The notes below the pieces were generated by a model, which was not told the DNA's origin, made no database searches, and saw nothing but the letters and a program-made list of their open reading frames with translations. The translations under genes and the position numbers were made by a program. From Eutreptiella sp. 'Long Island Sound 2002' (lineage: Eukaryota; Euglenozoa; Euglenophyceae; Eutreptiales; Eutreptiaceae): a stretch of 64,000 bases of DNA. Where the stretch lies: contig OZ038378.1 in assembly GCA_964036045.1 (NCBI GenBank), forward strand, positions 57,883,408-57,947,407, written 5' to 3'. Positions 56,581 through 64,000 of the stretch are shown here, piece after piece. Position 1 is the stretch's first letter. Every line of letters begins with the position of its first letter.

Positions 56581-58203
56581 GGTTTTTGCTCCCGGGTAAC
56601 ATGCTTTGCACTCTTTGTCACAGTGAATTTGCTGCTGGTGGAGCTCAGCTGCGACGGGTGCTCTGCCCTCAAGGACGTGGAGGATGATGATGCCGAAGCC
56701 CCGAAGAGGCAGCCGGAGAGGCTGGGGGAGGGCCCCACAGCAGCGCAGCTCAAGGGAGGCCCCGAGAAAGCCCACAAAACTGAAAGTGCATACTCAGGTA
56801 TGGTGTTGCAATCTTGGGGTGTTGCACTAACTGACCTACTTACATACAAATGCAATTGTCTGTAATGATATTCTCTGTCTGCAGGTTTGTCCAACCTGGA
56901 GAAACTCCGTGCAGGCCTGCAGAGTGGTCCCAGTATCCCCGGGTCACTGCAGCTGCGGACCCAGGACCTGGCGGACCTCAGTCAGGAAGACCTCGATGCC
57001 AGGATTGTTCAAACCTGGCGCCACATCGGGGTCATGCTGCATCTGAGGTCCACCCACAAGAGCCCACCCCCACTGGAACTGCCTGGCCAATGGCGTCCAT
57101 GTCTGGTTGGGACCCTCCAGGAACAGCAGGAGAGGCTGCAGAGGTACAAGCGGAAGTACCACAAGGTCAGGGATATGCACCCAGGTGATGAGTTTGGCAG
57201 TGCAACCAGCAGCAGTGACAGCCAGGAGAGTGAGGGGGCCAGGATGCGGAGGAAGCAGCGGAACAAGCACAAGAGGGTGCGGAGGCGGGCCCGCGAGGAG
57301 GAGGCGCGGCAGCGGCTGGAGGCAGAGCGGAACGCGCTTCTGGCGAGGGTGCAGGCAATGGAAGTGGAGGCCAGACCACCAAGCCTTGGTATGTTTTTTG
57401 TGCTCTGTTGCTGCTGGGTAACAAAAATTCCCAACGGTTACACACGCGGTAACACTTTCCAAAGCCTGGGTAACAACAATTCTGGGTAACACCCCAACGG
57501 TTACACACGCGGTAACACTTTCGAAAGCCTGGGTAACAACAATTCTGGGTAACACCCCAACGGTTACACACGCGGTAACACTTTCGAAAGCCTGGGTAAC
57601 AAAAATTCTGGGTAACACCCCATCGGTTACACACGCGGTAACACTTTCGAAAGCCCGGGTAACAGAAACTCTGTGTGTCTCTCTATGTTTTCAGGTGAAG
57701 CAGGCAAGCGGGAAAAGCCCTACTCACCCCTGACGGCGAGGGAGTTGAGCAGCGGGGAGCAGGCTGCCCATGCGGAGGACCCCAAGGCCGAGGAGGAACT
57801 CAAGGCCAAGGAAGACGCCTGGACCGAGGCCGGGGAAGAAGGATCCACCCCATCGGCAACCGTGGACGACAAAGTGGTGGTGTGCGCAGTGCCTTCCATT
57901 GACATGACATGCGCACAATGCGTAGAAAACGTAGCAATCGTGCATCCGTTTTTGACACAGGTGTACTCGCCACCACCGGCCCTGGGGGCACCGCTGCTCA
58001 CGCAGGATGAGGATGCTGGCGACACCGGTCGGGATCCTGGACTGGAGATGCCTTCCAGCTCCGGGAGCCTCCCGTATGGGTCCGACCCGTACAGGTACCG
58101 GCCCCAGGATCCACCACCCCAGCCACCGCCCCAGCCTACGCCTCCGGAGACACCGGGTGAGGAGCATCCATTGACAGGGGCCGGCGATGAGACGCCGATG
58201 TGA
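56581..58203 (+). CDS. Three-exon coding segment with basic coiled coil, unknown protein
   Basis: Exons are about 56581-56797, 56885-57388 and 57695-58203. Both introns are GT-AG and phase 1, and the frame joins exactly across them (SAYSG-LSNLEKLRAG and RPPSLG-EAGKREK). Exon 2 encodes a helical region and a strongly basic stretch (RMRRKQRNKHKRVRRRAREE) leading into a coiled coil (LEAERNALLARVQAMEVEA). Exon 3 is acidic, then Pro-rich (PQDPPPQPPPQPTPPETPGE), and ends at TGA 58201-58203. The first exon start is uncertain, since no in-frame ATG follows the TTTTCAG at 56580. The basic-plus-coiled-coil pattern would fit DNA or RNA binding, but no bZIP signature is clear. Because GGTAAC repeats occur in its intron and around the neighbouring transposase, it could be an accessory gene of the same transposon; that is inference. 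Confidence 0.65.
57389..57694 (+). repeat. Intron filled by a 63-bp GGTAAC minisatellite
   Basis: The intron runs GTATGTTTTTTG to TATGTTTTCAG. Units start GGGTAAC at 57468, 57531, 57594 and 57657, a spacing of exactly 63 bp, with a shorter unit before. Each unit has a GTTAC...GTAAC inverted pair around ACACGCG. Confidence 0.85.
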
Positions 58204-58744
58204 TGATGTGCAAGGGTGTGTTTCTTTATTTGTACCCTTGGTTTTGTGAATGGGGCAGTGTGGTGACACGTTACCGGGGTAACACCCCAGGGGTTACATG
58301 GGCGGTAACACACAGGTATTCACCCCCGGGGGTATGGCAACACGTTACCCGGGTAACACCCCAACGGTTACATGCGTGGTAACATCGTTCAGCAATGATC
58401 CTCTGTTGTTCTCAGGCCCAAAAGTGAGTGGCGGAGACTCTGGATCGTGGACGTGATTGCGAGGAAGGCATGGACTTCACGGACTGATGCATCGGCGACG
58501 TCGGATGGGGTCTTTTTATTTTGATCAGGCCTGTTGTGGCCTCTATGTTCTTATTATGTCAGTGGTGAATGTTACCACCCTTGTATCCCAGTTGCCAGTT
58601 ACCCAGTTACCAGGGGTGTTACCCCGACGTCCTCATTCTTTCCTTCTAGCTTTGCCTCAGGGTTCAGGGGTAATTTGTGAACGATGTGCACGTGTGCAAG
58701 GGGGGGGGGGTGTTTTCCTGTCCACCCATTTTCCCACAGCCACC
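58204..58744 (+). promoter_or_regulatory. Region upstream of the transposase with GGTAAC/GTTACC repeats
   Basis: Several GGTAACACCCCNNNGGTTAC units occur at about 58262-58385, with further GTTACC words at 58567-58625. A TTGTTCTCAG at about 58417 could be a splice acceptor in the leader. The sequence just before the ATG is CAGCCACCATGC, a strong eukaryotic start context. Confidence 0.5.
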
Positions 58745-60127
58745 ATGCCCATCCGACCCAGCCGGCGTCCATTGCGGAGAGCAATGGTGTTCGAACGAAG
58801 GGGACTACCCCCCAAGCATGTGAGAGGGGCCCTATCAGCAGCTACCCTTGGGGGACATCCCAAAAAGAAGTATGCCACCATTACCGAGGCCATGGATGAC
58901 ATGTTTAAACCAATCCTGCGGTGCCTGAGTGAGGCGTTGGAAAAAAATGGGGCCAGCGAATTGATACCCAAGCTCACCAACTACATCCTATTCAGGGTTA
59001 TGCTGGGGATGTGGCGACCAAGACGAGTCGATGATGTATGGCATCCCACAGCTTTGTGTGCACACAAAGGCTTGGCCTCCCTATTAACCAGGGAGGAGTA
59101 TTATAAAATACACCGCCTGTCCAATTGTGGTACTGCAGAGCTCCTTGAGGCTATTAATGCCCATTGGTCCAGCCTGTGGGTATGGGGGTGGGCTGCCGCA
59201 GGGGATGAATCCATTGTCCCCCACAAGGGGAAAAGGGCTGGACCCATGCGGCAGTTCATCCCCAGAAAACCGCATAGCACAGGCATTAAATTGTATGTCC
59301 TGGGTGACTCAGTGCACCCTTTTATAACTGATATTTTTTTGTATGCAGGCAAAAGGGTCAGGGTCTTCCGGGATCACCCCCAGGTGGCTGGCCCTCGGAC
59401 TGCCCGGGAGATGGTACACCGATGGGCTGACCTACTCCCTACTCGCACTGCAATTGTGTGCGACTCATACTTTGGAAGCCACCAAGTGGCAAACCAAATG
59501 GCACAGCGTCAGCAACCCTTCTTGTTCCTATGCAAAAGGGATCAGGAAGGGGTTTCCCTGGCTGGGGATAGTATGCGACCCTCCATTGCAGCAGAAACGT
59601 ATGTCAAAGGAGGCAAGTATAGCCTCCATGTCTACGAAAACCCAAAAGTGGGTAGCAAACCACCACGTGTGGTTCCATTTCTGTCAAACTGTGTGTTCGA
59701 CAATGAGTGGGTGCGCCACAGAGGTGGTTATGAGCTCCCACCTGTTGTGGCTGCATACAGGCAGCTAGCCAACGGTGTTGACAGTGCCAATCAAATGGCA
59801 CTAGAACACCGTGAGACAGGCAGATTCAAGAGTTGGACCCGTGCCTTGAAGGCTTTCTTGTTTAGGTACGCGATTGTAAATACCTTTACAGTCTGCCGAC
59901 TCCAAGGTTTGATACCCGAAAAGAAATCCCTTTGGGACTTCCAATGGGATATTTTGGAAAAGTTTGTCTCCCCTGGGCACGCTGTGCACACGCCGGTGCT
60001 TGTAGATACCCGAGGCACTTGCAAAGTATGCAAGGGGCGCACTTGGTTCAAGTGTGCTCATTGCGATGTGCATTTGCACTCCTACAGTGGTTGTTTCCAG
60101 AAGTGGCATTCAGAACTGAAAGTTTGA
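58745..60127 (+). CDS. piggyBac-type transposase, intact
   Basis: A 460-residue protein on one exon, starting at ATG 58745 in a strong context and ending TGA 60125-60127. It matches the DDE_Tnp_1_7 layout: D154 in GDESIVPHKGKR, followed by FIPRKPHSTGIKLYVLGDS; D240 in IVCDSYFGS; D346 in NGVDSANQM followed by the RWT...NT helix region. The C-terminus has a Cys/His-rich domain (CKVCKGRTWFKCAHC, then H, C and H up to 455), as in other piggyBac transposases. The length is a little short for the family because the N-terminal acidic region is small. It cuts and pastes DNA in the nucleus, normally at TTAA. I could not find the transposon ends. The frame has no visible break, so the gene may be active or recently so. 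Confidence 0.93.
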   Translation: MPIRPSRRPLRRAMVFERRGLPPKHVRGALSAATLGGHPKKKYATITEAMDDMFKPILRCLSEALEKNGASELIPKLTNYILFRVMLGMWRPRRVDDVWHPTALCAHKGLASLLTREEYYKIHRLSNCGTAELLEAINAHWSSLWVWGWAAAGDESIVPHKGKRAGPMRQFIPRKPHSTGIKLYVLGDSVHPFITDIFLYAGKRVRVFRDHPQVAGPRTAREMVHRWADLLPTRTAIVCDSYFGSHQVANQMAQRQQPFLFLCKRDQEGVSLAGDSMRPSIAAETYVKGGKYSLHVYENPKVGSKPPRVVPFLSNCVFDNEWVRHRGGYELPPVVAAYRQLANGVDSANQMALEHRETGRFKSWTRALKAFLFRYAIVNTFTVCRLQGLIPEKKSLWDFQWDILEKFVSPGHAVHTPVLVDTRGTCKVCKGRTWFKCAHCDVHLHSYSGCFQKWHSELKV

Positions 60128-60647
60128 ACTCAGAAGAAAAAGCAGTCCTACGGCGCAGTGATACTTCTTGCAGGGCAGGGAGGGAAGGGACTATGTGTGC
60201 ATGACGTTGTGCCCAGCCACCATGGGGTAACTAAAACAAAGTGTGATGAAGGGGTTACATGAAAGGTAACACAGGGGGTAACTAATAGAGACAAAGTGGG
60301 ATTGGAAGGGGGCATGGTTACCCGGGTAACACCCCAAGGGTTACAGCGGTGGTAACAAAAACAATTAACAACCAGAGCGCTCGGGTAACACATACATGTT
60401 ACCGGTAACATAGGAAGTCCCTCAGGTAACACATTGGTAACACCGTCGGTAACATGTGTTACCCAGGTAACAAGCATGTTATCCCGTTCGAAAAATAAAA
60501 AAGGTCAAATATCTTCACCTGTTTTCTGGGGCAGAAATGGGTTACCCAGACCACATGGATCCCTGAGTACTAACCCTAGATAAAGGAATATGTGGGTTTT
60601 TTGGGTCGAAGCCAACTTTTTGGAGGCCAAGTCAAAGTTTTGTCGCA
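60128..60647. other. Downstream GGTAAC/GTTACC repeat array
   Basis: At least a dozen GGTAAC or GTTACC words occur between 60225 and 60485, including GGTTACCCGGGTAACACCCC and CATGTTACCGGTAACAT. The array mirrors the ones upstream of the transposase and may be subterminal repeats. No gene is seen. Confidence 0.6.
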
Positions 60648-60905
60648 AGTTGGCGCGCCAAGTCGCAAGTTGGCGCGCCAAAAGTCCGGAGTTGGCGCGC
60701 CAAGTCTGGACTTGGCGCGCGCCAACTGTCCAGTTGGCGGGCGCCAAGTGCGGCTGTCGCGCGCGCCAGGTCCGGTTGTCGCGCGCGCCATCAGTGCTGG
60801 GACACTTGGCGCACGCCAACTTGACAGTTTTGGCGCGCCAAGTCCGGACTTGGCGCGCCAACTCAGGACTTTTGGCGCGCCAACTTGCGACTTGGCGCGC
60901 CAACT
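60648..60905. repeat. 258-bp hairpin made of GGCGCGCC palindromes
   Basis: The two outer 68-bp arms (60648-60715 and 60838-60905) are reverse complements with two mismatches by my count. Each arm contains three TTGGCGCGCCAA palindromes. The centre has further GCGCGCGCC words. Because the units are palindromic, both strands encode the same LARQV/WRA peptide repeats, so these frames are not evidence of a gene. Confidence 0.88.
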
Positions 60906-61051
60906 GGGGAATTCGCGCTAGCCAAAACCCGGGAAGCCAAGTTTGGGACTTTTTCACCGTATAGGAGTGTTTTCAGCACGAGAGAGGCATGAAACCCGGG
61001 TTTTTTCAGGGTAAAAAGTTTCCATTTACACCAAAAAGGAGGAAAAAATCC
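60906..61051. other. Short intergenic stretch
   Basis: Between the hairpin and the end of the minus-strand gene. No polyadenylation signal is obvious. Confidence 0.4.
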
Positions 61052-63643
61052 CTAGGTAGCCAGTGTAACAACATAATAGACACCCGCCATGATTTGGCTG
61101 CATTCCGAAGCAAGTTGGCGAATGTCTCTTGGCTTCGTAGTTACAATTTCGGCTCCCTCCACAATCATCGGCGCGATCTCAGCGGTGCAGTAGATGATCC
61201 ACCGAGGCTTGTAGCCGTCTTTGTAGGACCAATCTCGGCGCTGCATGAGCTCATCTCTTGCCTCCTTGTCCGCGTCGACTCTGCTCTGCTGCTTGGCCTT
61301 GGGAGCCGTACTGGGTGGGGTGGAACCGCACGGACCTCCTTATTCTTGTGGCTGGTCTGGGACTGGGACAGGCTGCTTCGGTGCTGGCTTTGATGCGAGC
61401 TGCGGCTGGGGTGCCTGCTGCGGTGCCGTCTTGCTTGCCTGGAAAGAGTAGCGCGGAGGCATAGCACAGGCATGGCACGCGCAATACGGAACATAGCACG
61501 CGCGACGAGATGCATAGCACGTGCAATGACGACGATAGCGCGCGCTGCATTACCTTTTCTGCTTTCTCCTCCTCTGCTTTCTTCCGTCTCTTCTCCTCCT
61601 CTTCCTTCTCCTTCTTCTCCCTCTCCTTCTTCTTCCTCTTTTCCTCCTCATCCTTCTCCTTCTTCTTCCTCTTTTCGTCCTCTTCCTTCTTCTTCTTCTT
61701 TGCTTCGTCCTCTTTCTTCTTGGCCTGTTCCGCCTGACGTTGGACTCTGTGTGCCGCCTGTGCCATCAGCTGCTGCATGGTCGGCAGTCTTCTGGGCAAG
61801 GACCTTTCCAGGCGGGTGGGGGGGCTTAGCGGTGTGGGAGGCGGAGATGGCTGGTGGTAGGTGGCTGGTGGCTGCTGGCTCCTCGGTACGCTTCTTCTTG
61901 GGCCTTGGGACTGTCACGGATTCCGTCTCTGGCACGGCAAAGGCGTCGGCCCAGTCCACCTCCAGCTCCTCCAGCTGCCGCTTAGCCCGGGCCAGCACCG
62001 GGGAGGGGCCTTGCTCCTTCCGTCCGTCAAGCCAGTCGGCCGCATGCTTGGACTGCCCGGCAATGTCCGCGGGCACGCTGATCATCAACGGCCCTCTGCG
62101 GGATCCCAGGCACAGAAGCTGCTCGAAGCTGCCCACCTACGTGACAATGGGACAGAAGGTAGGGCCGTAGCGCGCGCAAACAATCAAATCGCGCGTGCTA
62201 CAACAAATGAAGCGCGCGCAACAATGTCGAAAGCGCGCGCAATGGCAAACATAGCGCGTACCTGTGGCTGTGCCAGTTGTTGTTTTTGTTGCTGCTATTG
62301 CTGGGCCATCTGCACCCGCTGCTGCTGCTGGAGCAGCTGCAGTGTTGCCTGCTGCACGGCTTCCTGCTTTTGGAGCTGCTGTTGCTGCACTTGCTGCTGC
62401 TGCGGCTGCTCCTCGTCCTTGACCGCCGTGGTTTTGACTTTGGCGCCGGTTGCAATTGCCCTTGCGGCACTGGTTCCTCTTTTGGTTGACCCCCGCATCA
62501 AACTGGCACCCGCACTTCTCACCGAGGCGCACTCGTTCTTGAAGGCCATTGCCCCCGCGTCGGTCGCGTTGATGAAGCTCGGTGGGTCCTTGTTGAAGTA
62601 GAAGTGGTGGACGGTCTTTGCGGTGGCACCCGGAGGCGTGTGGGTCCGAACGTGACCCCACCCATAACTTGCCCAGCACGAGAACAGCAGCTCGTACTCC
62701 TCCACCTTGCAGTGTCTACAGGCAGCTTGTCCTTCTTGGGTTGGCACGGAGGGGTTCAACAGGTTGTGGAGACTGCACCAGGTGCCAGTAATGCTCTTGT
62801 CATACCAGCAGGGTTTCACGGCTCCGTCTGGGATCTTGGCAATGGCCGTGGCCCTTTGGCGCCAGAACTTGTAGAAGGCCACCTCGAAGAGGTAGGCCGG
62901 TGTCACGTCCTTCAGCCATGCCCAGTTGGGCCCTTGGGCGCAGATGGTGCTGTTTTGGTTGGGCCAGATTCGGTTCTTGAAGTCGCTGCTGAAGGCGAAG
63001 CCCTGACGTGGCCCGGGTGGGGGAGACTGAAACTGTGCTTGCACTTGGGGTTGCTGCTGTCTTGGTTGGACCTGCTGCTGCTGCTGCTGCTGCTGCTGTT
63101 CTGGGCTGCCGACTTGCTGGGCCGCAGCCTGCACTTGCTGCTGCTGCATTTGCTGCTGCTGCTGCACTGGCAGTGGGCCGAAGAGCACTTGTTGCACTTG
63201 GCCCACTGGAAGACTGCCGCGCACTGGGGAGCCCAAGGTGGGCGACCCACCGGGGAACAGCATGGGAGACAGCTGCTGTGAGGCACCTCGTAACGGGGAC
63301 TGCGGCGCGGGCCACAGAGGCTGAGTTGGGGAGAACTGGGTCAGCTGCCGGGACAGCGTCTGCGGAAAACAGGACAAAGCACGCGCAACCAGGACGTGCG
63401 TAGTGCGCACAACGAGACAGCTAGCACGCACAATAAGAGCGTAGCACGCGCAACGGAAACAGTAGTGCGCGCAACGGAAACAGTAGTGCGCACGGCAAGT
63501 ACCTGTGGCTGCATGCTCCACGGCGTCGTCGACGGCTGCTGCAGTCCCGGTTGTACAGCTGCATGTGGCGGTGGTTGCGGTGTCGCACCTGCTCTTGTGG
63601 CCCCTGCAGCAGTTGTTGGCGGTGCTGCAGGAGGCGGATACCC
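61052..63643 (-). CDS. Gln-rich multi-exon gene with a Cys/His-containing domain (possibly disrupted)
   Basis: Exons on the minus strand: 63643-63503, 63359-62262, 62136-61554 and 61438-61052. Introns of 143, 125 and 115 bp are all GT-AG and all phase 0. The order is a Pro/Ala/Gln-rich N-terminus and polyQ tracts. Next comes a folded domain (SDFKNRIWPNQNSTICA, YLFEVAFYKFWRQRATAIAK, WCSLHNLL, ACRHCKVEEYELLFSC), then another polyQ tract. Exon 3 has a helical stretch, then a Lys/Glu coiled coil (KKKEDEAKKKKKEEDEKRKK). The C-terminus reads DWSYKDGYKPRWIIYC and IVTTKPRDIRQLASE. The gene continues upstream out of the window and I do not recognise the family. Three oddities: TAG at 62295-62297 in polyQ, TAA at 61340-61342 after DQPQE, and one extra base in a seven-base homopolymer at 61818-61824. 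The exon lengths otherwise fit perfectly. It is either a decaying gene with an assembly error, or the code reads UAR as Gln. Confidence 0.65.
61439..61553 (-). other. Intron 3 with periodic GCGC motifs
   Basis: Starts GTAATGCAGCGCGCGCTATC and ends CTCTTTCCAG. The words GCGCGCGCTA, GCACGTGCTA, GCGCGTGCTA and GCGCGTGCCA recur about every 21-23 nt. Confidence 0.75.
62137..62261 (-). other. Intron 2 with periodic GCGC motifs
   Basis: Starts GTACGCGCTATG and ends GTCACGTAG. TTGCGCGCGCT recurs about every 22 nt. Confidence 0.75.
63360..63502 (-). other. Intron 1 with periodic GCGC motifs
   Basis: Starts GTACTTGCCGTGCGCACTAC and ends GTTTTCCGCAG. TTGCGCGYGCTAC recurs about every 22-24 nt, with two exact copies of TACTGTTTCCGTTGCGCG. 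Confidence 0.78.
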
Positions 63644-64000
63644 CTAGCCCACGGGCTGCATGGGCAAGAGGGTTACATTAAAGTACCCCTGTTCCAGCAG
63701 TAATACAAAAAGGAAAATGCAGTAACAAAAAAATCGAAAGCACCAAAACAAACGGACGAAAAGGAACAAATCAATGCATTCCAAAATCCAATCAATGCCT
63801 TCCAAACGCTTTAAGTGCGTAGTCATAGCACGCTACTTCCGACTATATATCGCGATTTCAAGGGTTCCGGCGCTTGAAAACAGCATAGCGCGCGCGATAG
63901 TGATCATTGCGCGCACTAGATAACATGTAGCGCGCGCTAAAAAACAAATAGCGCGCGCTACCACAGTTCCTCATCCACAAAATATGCCCGAACCTCGTCA
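63644..64000 (-). other. Probable further intron of the Gln-rich gene, cut by the window edge
   Basis: The acceptor GGGCTAG precedes the first visible exon; the frame upstream is closed by that TAG. GCGCGCGCTA words recur at 63885-63962 with ~20-nt spacing, as in the other introns. Confidence 0.5.

Noticed and set aside
57416-57665. A CRISPR-like array (regular repeats)
   Set aside because: The 63-bp units repeat end to end without unique spacers, lie in an intron, and the genome is eukaryotic.
60590-60964. LARQ/WRA repeat protein on both strands
   Set aside because: It is the automatic product of the palindromic GGCGCGCC array.
62277-62489. Leu-rich plus-strand frame
   Set aside because: Antisense of the polyQ tract (CTG repeats). 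The minus-strand exon explains it.

Overview
The window is eukaryotic, repeat-dominated DNA. It has GT-AG introns, a Ty3-type LTR retrotransposon family with a chromodomain, a piggyBac-type transposase, minisatellites and very long inverted repeats. There is no operon-like gene packing. A protist or algal genome is my best guess, but nothing in the window names the species.

Region 1 (1-29708) is a stack of LTR retrotransposons of one family, plus a fragment of another. Element A enters at the left edge as the 3' end of its pol gene, a 2.2-kb noncoding tail, a polypurine tract and a 3' LTR (3185-3971). It abuts an inverted, decayed gag-like gene of a different element (3972-7760). Element B, old and broken, begins with its 5' LTR at 7761. 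Its gag is interrupted at 11054 by the complete, younger inner element (11055-22420), which is flanked by the 5-bp target duplication AGCAT. B's gag tail, pol and 3' tail resume at 22421 and run to 29708, where its 3' LTR is missing. In the inner element gag and pol lie in one frame, separated by a single UGA in a leaky-looking context. Its pol carries protease, a methyltransferase-like segment, RT, RNase H, integrase and chromodomain, but the first RT catalytic Asp is Asn.

Region 2 (28873-35218) is a tandem duplication of about 3.18 kb. Each unit joins the last ~0.8 kb of B's 3' tail to ~2.3 kb of unrecognised noncoding DNA.

Region 3 (36037-51776) is dominated by a giant inverted repeat: arms 36037-41700 and 44686-50000 with a 3-kb spacer. 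A second, nested inverted repeat (49275-50325 / 50729-51776) reuses the outer end of the right arm. The arms hold 35-bp and ~37-bp tandem arrays and a decayed coding fragment.

Region 4 (51776-64000) is the most gene-like part. It holds a truncated minus-strand exon, an acidic Pro/Ala-rich gene end, a three-exon coding segment with a basic coiled coil, an intact 460-aa piggyBac-type transposase, and a minus-strand Gln-rich gene whose three introns are all phase 0 and carry GCGCGC-type motifs at ~22-nt spacing. A 258-bp hairpin built of GGCGCGCC palindromes lies between the transposase and the Gln-rich gene. GGTAAC/GTTACC minisatellites fill one intron and surround the transposase. The Gln-rich gene has an in-frame TAG and TAA inside Gln-rich stretches, which means either decay or a UAR=Gln code.

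All calls are from reading the sequence. Alignments and searches were not run, and repeat boundaries are accurate to a few bases only where stated.
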